Shown: positions 26,810 through 36,389, counted from the first letter of the stretch. The stretch: DNA of 64,000 nt from Bradyrhizobium barranii subsp. apii (GCF_011516635.5 NZ_CP096255.1:5020501-5084500); one strand, 5' to 3'. Made by a program: numbers and translations. Notes: generated from the sequence alone by a model not told the origin.

Positions 26810-27091
26810 CAGCTATCAAGCTGCGGCTGTCAGTTTGCTGATCATTCTTTGCAACACGCGGGCAACCGGTGGCACCTGGTCCCCGTCGAAGCTCGCTCCG
26901 GTGACCACCACCGAGGCCGTAGTGCCGGCGCGTAGCAGGCGTCGCCTTCGCGCGCGATTCCTTTGCGATCTCGCCCGCCGCGCCTGAAAGTACCGTCACG
27001 CCGACCCGGCACATGGTGACGAAGCAAGGCACGCGCCCTTGACCCCCGCCTTCGAGGAAGTGCGGCACGTAGCCGGGTGGCGATCCGACCG
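26810..27091. other. Intergenic stretch, no supported gene
   Basis: The 282-bp gap lies between two convergent genes. A frame on the minus strand ('GSPPGYVPHFLEGGGQGRVP' onward) looks locally protein-like but runs into the 3' end of the DUF815 gene and has no clear start or family. It may be a decayed gene. No terminator hairpin was recognised. Confidence 0.4.
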
Positions 27092-28096
27092 CTAATTCAC
27101 CGTCAGCTTCACGCCGAGCCGCCCCGCAAGCTCCTGCACGAACTGCCAGGCAACGCGGCCCGAGCGGGAGCCGCGCGTCGTCGACCATTCCAGCGCCTCG
27201 CGCTCCAGCGCCTCGTCATCGACCTCAATGCCGAAATGGCTGCAATAGCCCCGCACCATGGCGAGATATTCGTCCTGGCTGCAGCGGTGGAAGCCGAGCC
27301 ACAGGCCGAAGCGATCCGACAACGAGACCTTCTCCTCGACCGCTTCGCCGGGATTGATCGCGGTCGAACGTTCGTTCTCGATCATCTCGCGCGCCAGCAG
27401 ATGGCGGCGGTTGGAAGTGGCGTAGAGGATGACGTTCTCGGGCCGGCCCTCGATGCCGCCTTCGAGCACCGCCTTGAGCGACTTGTAGGACGCATCATTG
27501 CCGTCGAAGGAGAGGTCGTCGCAGAACACGATGAAGTAGAAGGACGAGGCGCGCAGCTGCTCCATCAGCGCGGGCAGGCTCTCGATGTCCTCGCGGTGGA
27601 TCTCGATCAGCTTCAGCTTGTCGGAGGGCTTGCGTTCCGCGTTGATGCTGGCATGCGCCGCCTTCACCAGCGACGACTTGCCCATGCCGCGCGCACCCCA
27701 GAGCAGGGCATTGTTGGCCGGCAGGCCGTTGGCGAAACGCTCGGTGTTCTCCATCAGGATGTCGCGCATCCGGTCGACGCCCTTCAGCAGGAACAGCTCG
27801 ACGCGGCTGACCCGCGGCACCGCAGCGAGGCGGCCGTCGGGGTGCCAGACATAGGCGTCCGCCCGCTCGAACGATTCGCGTTCGACGGCCGGCTTGCCCT
27901 GGGCGGCGAGGTGCGCCGCGATCGTCTCCAGCGCGCGGACGATACGATCCTGGGAGAGGTCCGGGGCTGCCTTGGCGACTGCCTTGTCAACTGCCTTGGG
28001 TGTTGCCTTGGGACGTTTTGCCGCGACGCGGGCTGGCATCCTGGCAGGGGTACGGGGGCCTTTGCCGGCCGGGCTTTTGCTTGGTTTTTTGGGCAT
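27092..28096 (-). CDS. DUF815 AAA+ ATPase
   Basis: This 334-residue cytoplasmic P-loop ATPase of the DUF815 family has a Lys/Ala/Pro-rich N-terminal tail (about 1-50), Walker A 'LLWGARGMGKSSLVKA', Walker B-like 'FIVFCDDLSFD', sensor 'LYATSNRRHL' and a C-terminal helical lid. The ATG at 28096 is preferred to a longer frame reaching 28189, which overlaps the divergent promoter region of yajC. The cellular role of DUF815 is not established. Confidence 0.88.
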   Translation of the reverse strand: MPKKPSKSPAGKGPRTPARMPARVAAKRPKATPKAVDKAVAKAAPDLSQDRIVRALETIAAHLAAQGKPAVERESFERADAYVWHPDGRLAAVPRVSRVELFLLKGVDRMRDILMENTERFANGLPANNALLWGARGMGKSSLVKAAHASINAERKPSDKLKLIEIHREDIESLPALMEQLRASSFYFIVFCDDLSFDGNDASYKSLKAVLEGGIEGRPENVILYATSNRRHLLAREMIENERSTAINPGEAVEEKVSLSDRFGLWLGFHRCSQDEYLAMVRGYCSHFGIEVDDEALEREALEWSTTRGSRSGRVAWQFVQELAGRLGVKLTVN

Positions 28097-28277
28097 GTCC
28101 GAAGTTCCTGAGAATGCAGCCTTATCGGGCCTGAGGCCGCGCCGCAAGATGGCCAAATCGACGGTCTGGCAGCGTTGCAATTGGGGCAATGGCCGCTATA
28201 GTCCGCGCGAATTTGACCGAACCGGTCGCCTTTGAGGGCCTGACCGGTTTTCCCCCGTTTCCACGAGGATCGTCCGA

Positions 28278-28652
28278 ATGTTCATTACCCCTGCGTATGC
28301 CCAGGCCGCGGGCGCCGGCGACACCAACAGCATGTTGATGTCGCTGCTGCCGTTCGCCCTGATCTTCGTGATTATGTACTTCCTGATTCTGCGCCCGCAG
28401 CAGAAGAAGGTGCGCGACCATGCCGACCTCGTGAAGAACATCCGCCGCGGCGACACCGTCGTGACCTCGGGCGGCCTCGTCGGCAAGGTCACCAAGGTCG
28501 TCGACGACGACCAGATCGAGTTCGAGATTTCCGACGGCGTGCGCGTGCGGCAGATGCGCCAGATGATCTCGGGCGTGCGCGCGAAGGGCGAGCCGGCGAA
28601 GGAATCCAAGGATAGCAAGGAAGCCGCCAAGGACGACGCCGCGTCGAAGTGA
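28278..28652 (+). CDS. yajC: Preprotein translocase accessory subunit YajC
   Basis: This 124-residue inner-membrane protein has one membrane segment ('LLPFALIFVIMYFLILRPQQ'), the conserved 'GDTVVTSGGLVGKV' core and a charged C-terminal tail. It binds SecDF and supports Sec export. It is 46 bp before secD, the standard yajC-secD-secF arrangement. Confidence 0.96.
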   Translation: MFITPAYAQAAGAGDTNSMLMSLLPFALIFVIMYFLILRPQQKKVRDHADLVKNIRRGDTVVTSGGLVGKVTKVVDDDQIEFEISDGVRVRQMRQMISGVRAKGEPAKESKDSKEAAKDDAASK

Positions 28653-28698
28653 GCGCTTCCGCGAGCATCCCAATCTCCTGATCTGACAGGTCCAGTCG

Positions 28699-30303
28699 AT
28701 GTTGTATTTCACGCGGTGGAAGGCGCTCGGGATTATCCTGACGGCGCTGATCGTGTGCCTCTGCGCGGTGCCGAACTTCTTCCCTGAAGCGCAGGTCAAG
28801 ACCTGGCCCGCCTGGGCGCAGCGCCGGCTCGTGCTCGGCCTCGATCTCCAGGGGGGCTCCTATCTGCTGCTCGAGGTCGATTCGAGCTATGTGAAGAAGG
28901 AGAGGCTGGACCAGGTCCGCGACGACGTCCGCCGGACGCTGCGCGATGCCAAGATCGGATTCACCGGCGGCGTGACCGTGCGCAACGACGCGGCCGAGGT
29001 TCGCATCACCAAGGAATCCGACGTGCAGCCGGCGCTCGCCAAGCTGCGCGAGCTGTCCCAGCCACTGGGCGGACTGATGGGATCCAGCGGTCAGCGCGAC
29101 CTTGAGGTGACCGATGCCGGCGGCGGCGTGATCCGCCTGGCGATTCCGCAGGCTGCGATGCTCGACCGCATGCGCAAGACCATCGAGCAGTCGATCCAGA
29201 TCGTCGAGCGCCGCGTCAACGAGCTCGGCACCGTCGAACCGGTCATCCAGCGCCAGGGCAACGACCGCATTCTGGTGCAGGTCCCCGGACTTCAGGATCC
29301 GACCCGCCTGAAGGAATTGCTCGGCAAGACCGCGAAGATGGAATTCCGCATGGTCGATGCGTCCGTGCCGCCGGATCAGGCTCAGCAGGGCAGGTTGCCG
29401 CCGGAATCCGAGCTGCTGATGAGCGCCTCGCCGCCGCCCACGCCCTATGTGGTCAAGAAGCAGGTGCTGGTCGCCGGTGGCGACCTGACCGACGCCCAGG
29501 CGAGCTTCGATCAGCGGACGGGTGAGCCGGTCGTCAGCTTCAAGTTCAACACCTCGGGCGCGCGCAAGTTCGCGCAGGCCACGCAGGAAAACGTCGGGCT
29601 GCCCTTCGCGATCGTGCTCGACAACAAGGTGATCTCGGCGCCCGTCATCCGCGAGCCCATCACCGGTGGTCAGGGCCAGATCTCCGGCAATTTCACGGTG
29701 CAATCGGCCAACGATCTCGCGATCCTGTTGCGCGCCGGCGCGCTTCCGGCCCCGCTCACGGTGGTCGAGGAGCGCACCGTCGGTCCGGGCCTCGGCCAGG
29801 ACTCGATCGAGAAGGGTGAGCTTGCGGCTTACGTCGGCTCGATCCTCGTCATCATCTTCATGCTGCTGACCTACCGGCTGTTCGGCGTGTTCGCGAACAT
29901 CGCGGTGGCGATCAACGTCGCCATGATCTTCGGCCTGTTGTCGCTGCTCAACGCCACGCTGACGCTGCCCGGCATCGCCGGCATCGTGCTCACCGTCGGC
30001 ATCGCGGTCGACTCCAACGTGCTGATCTACGAGCGCATCCGTGAGGAGCTGCGGGGTGGCCGCAATGCGATTTCGGCGATCGACGCCGGATTCAAGCGGG
30101 CGCTTGCGACCATCCTCGATTCCAACATCACCACTTTCATTGCCGCCGCCGTGCTGTTCTACATCGGCACCGGCCCGGTGCGCGGCTTTGCCGTGACGCT
30201 CGGCATCGGCATCATCACCACGGTGTTCACCGCCTTCACGCTGACCCGGCTGATCGTAGCCTGGTGGGTGCGGTGGAAGCGGCCGCAGAGCGTGCCGATC
30301 TAG
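28699..30303 (+). CDS. secD: Protein-export membrane protein SecD
   Basis: This 534-residue RND-family subunit uses the proton gradient to pull exported proteins across the membrane. The first membrane segment is at residues ~5-25, followed by 'LGLDLQGGSYLLLEVD', a large periplasmic domain, and five C-terminal membrane segments containing 'GIAVDSNVLIYERIREEL' with the conserved Asp. Length is typical of alphaproteobacterial SecD. It is directly followed by secF. Confidence 0.97.
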   Translation: MLYFTRWKALGIILTALIVCLCAVPNFFPEAQVKTWPAWAQRRLVLGLDLQGGSYLLLEVDSSYVKKERLDQVRDDVRRTLRDAKIGFTGGVTVRNDAAEVRITKESDVQPALAKLRELSQPLGGLMGSSGQRDLEVTDAGGGVIRLAIPQAAMLDRMRKTIEQSIQIVERRVNELGTVEPVIQRQGNDRILVQVPGLQDPTRLKELLGKTAKMEFRMVDASVPPDQAQQGRLPPESELLMSASPPPTPYVVKKQVLVAGGDLTDAQASFDQRTGEPVVSFKFNTSGARKFAQATQENVGLPFAIVLDNKVISAPVIREPITGGQGQISGNFTVQSANDLAILLRAGALPAPLTVVEERTVGPGLGQDSIEKGELAAYVGSILVIIFMLLTYRLFGVFANIAVAINVAMIFGLLSLLNATLTLPGIAGIVLTVGIAVDSNVLIYERIREELRGGRNAISAIDAGFKRALATILDSNITTFIAAAVLFYIGTGPVRGFAVTLGIGIITTVFTAFTLTRLIVAWWVRWKRPQSVPI

Positions 30304-30314
30304 GAGCTAAGACC

Positions 30315-31334
30315 GTGACTCACTACGTTCTCATCGGGCTTGGCATTCTCATTGCCGTTCTCACCGTGGTCGCAGCGCTCGGGCTGCTGCCGTCGCTGCG
30401 CATCGTCCCGGACGATACGCATTTCGACTTCACGCGCTTCCGCCGGATCAGCTTCCCGATCTCGGCGGCGCTGTCGATCGTCGCGATCACGCTGTTCTTC
30501 ACCCATGGCCTGAATTTCGGCATCGACTTCCGCGGCGGCACGCTGCTGGAAGTGCAGGCCAAGTCCGGCGCCGCCGACATCGCCGCGATGCGGACGACGC
30601 TCGATGCCTTGCATCTCGGCGAAGTCCAGTTGCAGCAGTTCGGCGGCCCCGAGAACGTCCTGATCCGCGTCGCGGAGCAGCCGGGCGGCGACGCTGCCCA
30701 GCAGGAAGCCGTGCAGAAGGTGCGCGGCGCGCTCGGCGATTCCGTCGAATATCGCCGCGTCGAGGTGGTGGGACCGCGCGTGTCCGGCGAGCTGCTGGCC
30801 TACGGCATGCTCGGCCTGATGCTCGCGATCGTCTCGATCCTGATCTACCTCTGGTTCCGCTTCGAATGGCAGTTCGCGCTCGGCGCCATGATCGCTAACG
30901 TGCACGACATCGTGCTGACGATCGGCTTCATGTCGATCAGCCAGGTCGATTTCGACCTGACCAGCATCGCGGCCCTTCTGACCATTCTGGGCTATTCGCT
31001 CAACGACACCGTCGTCATCTACGACCGTATCCGCGAAATGCTGCGCCGCTACAAGAAGATGCCGATGCCGCAGCTGCTCAACGAGTCGATCAATTCGACC
31101 CTGTCGCGTTCGATCATCACCCACTTCACCGTGACGTTGGCGCTGCTGGCTCTGCTGCTGTTCGGCGGCCATGCCATCCACAGCTTCACCGCGGTGATGA
31201 TGTTCGGCGTGGTGCTGGTCGGCACCTATACCTCGATCTTCATCGCGGCCCCGATCCTGATCTATCTCGGCGTCGGCGAGCATCGCGAAGATGCGCCCGA
31301 TACGGCTACGCCGGCGAAGAAAAACAAGGCATGA
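30315..31334 (+). CDS. secF: Protein-export membrane protein SecF
   Basis: This 339-residue partner of SecD has 'GLNFGIDFRGGTLLEV' after the first membrane segment and the C-terminal motif 'YSLNDTVVIYDRIREML'. The start is GTG at 30315, supported by AGGAG 8 bases upstream and 11 bp after the secD stop; a longer upstream frame only overlaps secD. A hairpin follows 11 bp after the stop. Confidence 0.96.
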   Translation: MTHYVLIGLGILIAVLTVVAALGLLPSLRIVPDDTHFDFTRFRRISFPISAALSIVAITLFFTHGLNFGIDFRGGTLLEVQAKSGAADIAAMRTTLDALHLGEVQLQQFGGPENVLIRVAEQPGGDAAQQEAVQKVRGALGDSVEYRRVEVVGPRVSGELLAYGMLGLMLAIVSILIYLWFRFEWQFALGAMIANVHDIVLTIGFMSISQVDFDLTSIAALLTILGYSLNDTVVIYDRIREMLRRYKKMPMPQLLNESINSTLSRSIITHFTVTLALLALLLFGGHAIHSFTAVMMFGVVLVGTYTSIFIAAPILIYLGVGEHREDAPDTATPAKKNKA

Positions 31335-31345
31335 TCCGAACCGCA

Positions 31346-31371
31346 TGCCCTCGCAGGCGTTTGCGAGGGCA
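31346..31371 (+). terminator. Hairpin between secF and the Mth938-like gene
   Basis: A perfect 10-bp stem (31346-31355 with 31362-31371) with a 6-nt loop and no T-run. Since the next gene starts 23 bp later in the same direction, it may reduce rather than stop transcription. Confidence 0.55.
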
Positions 31372-31394
31372 GTAAGCTCATTCGGACGAAGCAC

Positions 31395-31778
31395 ATGGCC
31401 GGCGATCCCAACGCACCGCATTTTCCCCGCTCGGCGCCGATCGAAGCCTATGGCAAGGGCGGCTTCGCCTTTGCCGGCATGTCGCATCGGGGATCGCTGC
31501 TCTGCCTGCCCGACGCGATCTGGGCCTGGGACGTGACGGACCCGACGAAGATCGACCGCTATTCGCTGGATCGCGTCTTCACGGCGGCCAACAGCATCGA
31601 CACGCTTCTGATCGGCACCGGAACCGGCGTCTGGTTGCCGCCGCCGGACCTGCGGCAGGCGCTGAAGGCGGTGAGGGTGGTGCTGGATACGATGCAGACC
31701 GGTCCCGCCGTGCGCACCTACAACATCATGATCGGCGAGCGGCGCCGCGTCGCGGCCGCGCTGATCGCCGTGCCATGA
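31395..31778 (+). CDS. Mth938-like (NDUFAF3-type) protein
   Basis: This 127-residue Mth938-domain protein has 'IEAYGKGGFAFAGMSHRGSL' and 'IDTLLIGTGTGVWLPP', the conserved pattern of the family that includes the mitochondrial complex I assembly factor NDUFAF3. Its stop overlaps the next start by 4 bp, and the next gene resembles NDUFAF6. Their coupling downstream of secDF is known in alphaproteobacteria and suggests a shared role in respiratory complex I biogenesis. Confidence 0.88.
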   Translation: MAGDPNAPHFPRSAPIEAYGKGGFAFAGMSHRGSLLCLPDAIWAWDVTDPTKIDRYSLDRVFTAANSIDTLLIGTGTGVWLPPPDLRQALKAVRVVLDTMQTGPAVRTYNIMIGERRRVAAALIAVP

Positions 31779-32638
31779 GCAGCGCTGCGCCTCCGGCCGA
31801 TTCCGTCGCCTTCTGCGCCGGCCTCGTGCGCAGCCATGACTTTCCGCGCTATGCCGCAACGCTGTTTGCGCCGGCCGCCGAGCGCCAGGCGCTGCTGGCG
31901 CTCTATGCCTTCAATGTCGAGATCGTCCGCGTCCGCGACCAGGTGAGCCAGCCCTTGCCCGGCGAAATCCGCCTGCAATGGTGGACCGACATGCTGTCGG
32001 GCCACGTCCACGGCAGCGCCGAGGGCAACCCGGTGGCGGCGGAGCTATTGCGTGCGATCAGCGATTTCGACCTGCCGGTCGAGCCGTTGTCGCTGCTCGC
32101 CGACGAGCATCAGTTCGATCTCTACAACGATCCGATGCCGACCATGGCGGCTCTGGAGGGCTATCTGGACGCGACCTGTTCGGCATTGTTTGCCCTCGCG
32201 GCGCGGGTCATGGCGCCGCCTTCGGAGGCGGCCGAGCATGTCGCAAGGCATGCCGGGCTCGCCCAGGGCATCGCGCAGGTGATTGCGAATCTGCCGCGCG
32301 ACTCGGCGCACCGGCAACTGTTCCTGCCGCAGCAGCTGCTGGCGGCCCATGGCTGCGAGATGGAGGACGTGTTCGCCGGCAAGGAGACGCCGAATCTGCA
32401 TGCGGTGCTGGGCCAGCTCGTGGGCGAAGCCGAGCAGCATTTGACGACGGCCTTGTCGCTGTTGCCGGAGGTGCCGGCGCCGGCACGGCCAGCGTTTCTG
32501 CTGCTGAGCCAGGTGCGGGGTGACCTCAAGCGCCTGTCGCAACCCGGGCGCAATCCGTTTGCGCCGCAGCCCCCGTCGCGGCTGCGCACGCTATGGACGC
32601 TGTGGCGGGCTTCACGTTCCCGGGAATTTACCAAATAG
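31775..32638 (+). CDS. Squalene/phytoene-synthase-like protein (NDUFAF6-type)
   Basis: This 287-residue trans-isoprenyl-synthase-fold protein aligns with the family ('AALYAFNVEIVRVRDQV'-type first helix, 'GYLDATCSALFALAARVM'), but the two Asp-rich motifs needed for prenyl diphosphate condensation are not visible: the first region reads 'FNVEIVRVRDQV' and the second 'GIAQVIANLPRDSAHRQ'. It therefore looks like the non-enzymatic NDUFAF6 relative rather than a carotenoid or squalene enzyme. It is coupled by ATGA overlap to the NDUFAF3-like gene. Confidence 0.85.
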   Translation: MSSAAPPADSVAFCAGLVRSHDFPRYAATLFAPAAERQALLALYAFNVEIVRVRDQVSQPLPGEIRLQWWTDMLSGHVHGSAEGNPVAAELLRAISDFDLPVEPLSLLADEHQFDLYNDPMPTMAALEGYLDATCSALFALAARVMAPPSEAAEHVARHAGLAQGIAQVIANLPRDSAHRQLFLPQQLLAAHGCEMEDVFAGKETPNLHAVLGQLVGEAEQHLTTALSLLPEVPAPARPAFLLLSQVRGDLKRLSQPGRNPFAPQPPSRLRTLWTLWRASRSREFTK

Positions 32639-32683
32639 CGGCCGGCTTATCGCCTCAAACGGCCAAATGCTCTATGCTGTCCT

Positions 32684-33928
32684 ATGGCTGAGTTGTCCCA
32701 AAATACATCCCCCGATCTCAGTGGCTTGCCGGTCGCTCTGGGCGACATCCATGCCGCCGCCGACACCATCCGCGGCGCCGTCGTCGAGACGCCGTGCAGC
32801 TACAGCCGCACGCTGAGCAACATCTGCGGCTGCGACATCTGGCTGAAATTCGAAAACCTCCAGTTCACCTCCTCGTTCAAGGAGCGGGGTGCGCTCAACC
32901 GGCTGACCGCGCTGACGCCGGAGGAGCGTGCGCGCGGTGTCATCGCGATGTCGGCGGGCAACCACGCGCAGGGCGTCGCCTATCACGCCAAGCGGCTCGG
33001 CATTCCCGCCACCATCGTCATGCCGGTCGGCACGCCCATGGTGAAGGTCGAGAACACCAAGCACCACGGCGCCGAGGTGGTGGTGACGGGCGCGACGCTG
33101 GAGGAGGCGGCCACGTATGCGCGCAGCCATGGCGAGGCCCGCGGCATGATCTTCGTCCACCCCTACGACGACCCGCTCGTCATCGCGGGGCAGGGCACTG
33201 TCGGGCTCGAGATGCTGAAGGCGGTGCCGGAGCTCGATACGCTGGTGGTCCCGATCGGCGGCGGCGGCCTGATCAGCGGTATCGGCATTGCCGCGAAATC
33301 GATCAAGCCGACAGTGCGGATTCTTGGCGTCGAGGCCTGGCTTTACCCCTCGATGTACAACGCCATCCATGACGGCAATCTGCCGGCGCGCGGCGACACG
33401 CTCGCCGAAGGCATCGCGGTGAAATCGCCGGGCAAGATCACGACCGAGATCGTCCGCCGCCTCGTCGACGACATCGCGCTGGTGAACGAAGCCGAGCTCG
33501 AGCGTGCGGTCGCGACCCTGATCTCGATCGAGAAGACCGTCGTCGAGGGCGCCGGCGCCGCCGGGCTTGCCGCGCTGATGTCCGATACGTCCCGCTTCGC
33601 CGGCCAGAAGGTCGGCCTCGTCCTGAGCGGCGGCAACATCGACACGCGGTTGATCGCATCCGTCCTGACGCGTGAGCTGGCGCGGGAGGGTCGGCTGACC
33701 CAGTTGTCGCTCGATATCCCCGATCGGCCGGGGCAATTGGCTGCCGTCGCCTCACTGCTGGCCGAGGCCGGCGCCAACATCATCGAGGTCTCGCATCAGC
33801 GGACCTTCTCCGACCTGCCGGCCAAGGCGACGCTGCTTCAGCTCGTCATCGAGACCCGCGACAGCGCGCATCTGGACGAGGTCATGGCCAAGCTCGGCGC
33901 ATCCGGACTGAGCGCGCGCTGCACCTGA
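32684..33928 (+). CDS. ilvA: Threonine ammonia-lyase with C-terminal ACT domain
   Basis: This 414-residue PLP enzyme deaminates threonine to 2-oxobutanoate, the first step to isoleucine. The PLP lysine is in 'FTSSFKERGALNRL' and the phosphate-binding loop is 'VPIGGGGLISGIG'. A C-terminal ACT domain (about 325-410, starting 'LSLDIPDRPGQLAAVASL') points to allosteric control. The single ACT domain and length match the TIGR01127-like form, so a catabolic (tdcB-like) role is also possible. Confidence 0.92.
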   Translation: MAELSQNTSPDLSGLPVALGDIHAAADTIRGAVVETPCSYSRTLSNICGCDIWLKFENLQFTSSFKERGALNRLTALTPEERARGVIAMSAGNHAQGVAYHAKRLGIPATIVMPVGTPMVKVENTKHHGAEVVVTGATLEEAATYARSHGEARGMIFVHPYDDPLVIAGQGTVGLEMLKAVPELDTLVVPIGGGGLISGIGIAAKSIKPTVRILGVEAWLYPSMYNAIHDGNLPARGDTLAEGIAVKSPGKITTEIVRRLVDDIALVNEAELERAVATLISIEKTVVEGAGAAGLAALMSDTSRFAGQKVGLVLSGGNIDTRLIASVLTRELAREGRLTQLSLDIPDRPGQLAAVASLLAEAGANIIEVSHQRTFSDLPAKATLLQLVIETRDSAHLDEVMAKLGASGLSARCT

Positions 33929-33939
33929 GCGGCGCGCCG

Positions 33940-35151
33940 CTATCGCGGCGCCAAACCCGCGAGGTGGCCGATCAGCCGGTCGATCTCGGCTTCCGTGTTG
34001 TAGTAATGCGGGGAGGCCCGCACGACCGGTGGCAGCGAGCGGATTTCGGCATCGATACGGGTGCTCCCCGGATCTGAAGCGCCGATGGTGATGCCTGCCG
34101 CAGCGGCGCTTCTGACGATGGCGTCCGCCTCATACCCATCCAGCGTGAAGCTGACGATGGCGCCCGGTGCGCGTCCGAGGTCGCGAATAGTCACGCCGCG
34201 AACGGAGGCGAGGCCGCCGCGAAGACGGTCCGCAAGCAGACGGCAGCGCTGTTCGATCGGGCCGAGACCGATATCGAGCGCGTAATCGACGGCGGCTCCG
34301 AGACCGAGCCGCGCTGCGTAATTGTTCTCCCAGGTCTCGAAACGGCGGGCATCGTCACGGAGCCGATATTCACCGCGCGAGACCCAGGGCGCGGCGAAGT
34401 GATCGATCATCGGCGGCTCGAGCCGTTGCATCATCGCGCGGCGGACGTAGAGAAAGCCCGTGCCGCGCGGGCCGCGGAGGAATTTGCGCCCCGTCGCCGA
34501 CAACATGTCACAGCCGACGGCTTCGACGTCGACCGTCATCTGGCCGACCGCCTGGCAGGCGTCGAGCAGATAGGGAATCCCGTGCGCCCGCGCGATCTTG
34601 CCGATCGCCGCCGCGGGATTGACCAATCCGCCATTGGTCGGAACCCAGGTGATGGCGATCAGCTTCACGCGTTCGTCGATCATGCGCTCGAGCGCATGGA
34701 CGTCGAGTTCGCCGCTGGCATCGCTCGGCACGACATCGATGATCGCGCCCGTGCGCCTTGCGACCTGAAGAAACGCGACGTAGTTGGCAGCGTATTCCGC
34801 TTCTGCGGTCAGAATCCGATCACCCTGGCGAAACGGAATCGCGTAGAACGCCATCTGCCAGGCAATTGTCGCGTTCTCCATGAGGGCGATCTCGTCGGGG
34901 GCGGCATTCAGCACGCGCGCTACGGAGCCGTAGACCGCATCGAGCCGATCGGACTCGCGGTCGGCAGCGGCATAACCTCCGATCTCGCCCTCCAGATCGA
35001 TGTGGTCCTTCATTGCCGCGACGACGGCAGTTGGCATGAGGGCCGCGCCGGCATTGTGGAGATAAGCGAGGCGGGAGGCGGCCGGGGTGTCGGAACGTAT
35101 CCGGTCGATGTCGATCAATGCTGGTCTCCGCCTCTGCTGTCCCGATCCCAT
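33940..35151 (-). CDS. Class V aminotransferase-fold PLP enzyme
   Basis: This protein of up to 403 residues has the class V fold. The PLP Asp lies in 'YLLDACQAVGQMTVDVE' and the Schiff-base Lys in 'LSATGRKFLRGPRGTGFLYV'. Relatives include isopenicillin-N-epimerase-like and selenocysteine/cysteine lyase-like enzymes, and the substrate cannot be told from sequence. The start is uncertain: a TTG about 12 codons inside has a GGCGGAG upstream. It is convergent with ilvA and divergent from the LysR gene. Confidence 0.82.
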   Translation of the reverse strand: MGSGQQRRRPALIDIDRIRSDTPAASRLAYLHNAGAALMPTAVVAAMKDHIDLEGEIGGYAAADRESDRLDAVYGSVARVLNAAPDEIALMENATIAWQMAFYAIPFRQGDRILTAEAEYAANYVAFLQVARRTGAIIDVVPSDASGELDVHALERMIDERVKLIAITWVPTNGGLVNPAAAIGKIARAHGIPYLLDACQAVGQMTVDVEAVGCDMLSATGRKFLRGPRGTGFLYVRRAMMQRLEPPMIDHFAAPWVSRGEYRLRDDARRFETWENNYAARLGLGAAVDYALDIGLGPIEQRCRLLADRLRGGLASVRGVTIRDLGRAPGAIVSFTLDGYEADAIVRSAAAAGITIGASDPGSTRIDAEIRSLPPVVRASPHYYNTEAEIDRLIGHLAGLAPR

Positions 35152-35319
35152 GAATTAGGCGCGTTGACGAGCGCGAGCAAGCTCATGTGCAGCTTGGAAC
35201 AAAATGGCGGATTATTGCCTCGTCTTGGTATCGGATTCCAAATCGGCGGCCGTTCTCCCCGGATTTTGAGAAACCCGGTGACTTCGGACGTTATATCTTC
35301 CCGGATCGGGAAACAGACC

Positions 35320-36276
35320 ATGCAAGAGAAGACGCAATCCCGCTCAATGACCGGGACGCCCAGGACCAACATCACCCGACGGATCGACCTCACGACCCTC
35401 AGGCTGTTCATCGCCATCTGTGAGGAGGGCAATTTGACGCGCGCCTCGCAGCGCGAGGCGATCGCGCCCTCTGCTGTCAGCAAACGCATGCATGACCTCG
35501 AGGAGGTACTCGAGGTCGCGCTGTTCGAGCGGCATCCGAACGGCATGGCGCTGACGCCGGCCGGTGAATCGCTGCTGCATCATGCGCGCGTGACGCTGCT
35601 CAACGTCGAGAAGATCGCCGTCGACATGGCCGAGCATGCACGCGGCGTGCGCGGGCATGTACGGATGCTGGCCAATCTGTCGTCGATCGTCGAATTCCTT
35701 CCCGACGATCTGCCCGGCTTCTTTCGCTCCCACGAGCTGGTGCGGCTCGATCTGCAGGAGCGCCCCAGCGCCGATGTCGTTCGCGGCGTCGAGGAGGGCG
35801 TGGCCGAAATCGGCATCTGCTCGGCAGACGTGTCGACGCGCGGGCTGGAGCGGTTCTCCTATCGGCGGGACCGCCTCGTTATCGTGGTGCGATCCGATCA
35901 TCCGCTAGCGTCGGCAAGAGACGTTTCGTTCGCCGACACACTCGACTACGACCATGTCGGCCTGTTTGCGACCAGCTCGATCTATCTGCGCTCGCAATAC
36001 ACCGCGCAGCAGATCGGCAAGTCGATCCGGTTGCGGGTCCACGTCCCGGGTTTTGATGCGGTGTGCCGGATGGTGCAGGCCGGCATGGGCATCGGCCTCA
36101 TTCCCGACCGTGCGTTCGAGGTCCTCAGTCACGGCATGAATCTGACGGCCGTTGAGTTGAGCGACGACTGGGCCGATCGCGAACTGGTGCTGGTGGCCAG
36201 GGATCCCGCGGGATTGTCGGCGACAAGCCAGTTGATGCTCGATCATCTGCGATTGCCCGGAACCAAACCTCACTGA
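35320..36276 (+). CDS. LysR-type transcriptional regulator
   Basis: This 318-residue regulator has an N-terminal winged helix-turn-helix ('LRLFIAICEEGNLTRASQRE' onward, ending 'LFERHPNGMALTPAGESLL') and a C-terminal periplasmic-binding-protein-like effector domain. A much longer upstream frame is antisense to the aminotransferase and is not used. It precedes the CoA-transferase/lyase/MFS operon by 113 bp in the same direction, so it probably controls that operon in response to its substrate. It could also regulate the divergent aminotransferase gene. Confidence 0.92.
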   Translation: MQEKTQSRSMTGTPRTNITRRIDLTTLRLFIAICEEGNLTRASQREAIAPSAVSKRMHDLEEVLEVALFERHPNGMALTPAGESLLHHARVTLLNVEKIAVDMAEHARGVRGHVRMLANLSSIVEFLPDDLPGFFRSHELVRLDLQERPSADVVRGVEEGVAEIGICSADVSTRGLERFSYRRDRLVIVVRSDHPLASARDVSFADTLDYDHVGLFATSSIYLRSQYTAQQIGKSIRLRVHVPGFDAVCRMVQAGMGIGLIPDRAFEVLSHGMNLTAVELSDDWADRELVLVARDPAGLSATSQLMLDHLRLPGTKPH

Positions 36277-36389
36277 TGGCGGCCTTCGTGTCGTTCGTCA
36301 TCCGCGAACGCGTGTTCATCAAAGGATATTGGACTTAGGGGCCTGCGCTCGGCGACACCACGATCAAAGACGATCGAGGAGCGCCAGAC

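Noticed and set aside
26796-27188. Possible 130-residue minus-strand gene
   Set aside because: It overlaps the 3' ends of both neighbours, lacks a recognised family and has a low-complexity N-terminus; kept only as an unexplained intergenic stretch.
30300-31859. 519-codon minus-strand frame over secF
   Set aside because: Shadow of secF and the Mth938-like gene, Gln/Arg/His-rich and without domains.
31775-32638. Phytoene or squalene synthase of a carotenoid/hopanoid pathway
   Set aside because: Both Asp-rich catalytic motifs are missing and no other isoprenoid gene adjoins; the NDUFAF6-like assignment explains the context better.
34399-35319. Upstream extension of the LysR gene (about 300 codons)
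   Set aside because: It is antisense to the aminotransferase gene and has no similarity to regulators; LysR proteins start at about the chosen ATG.
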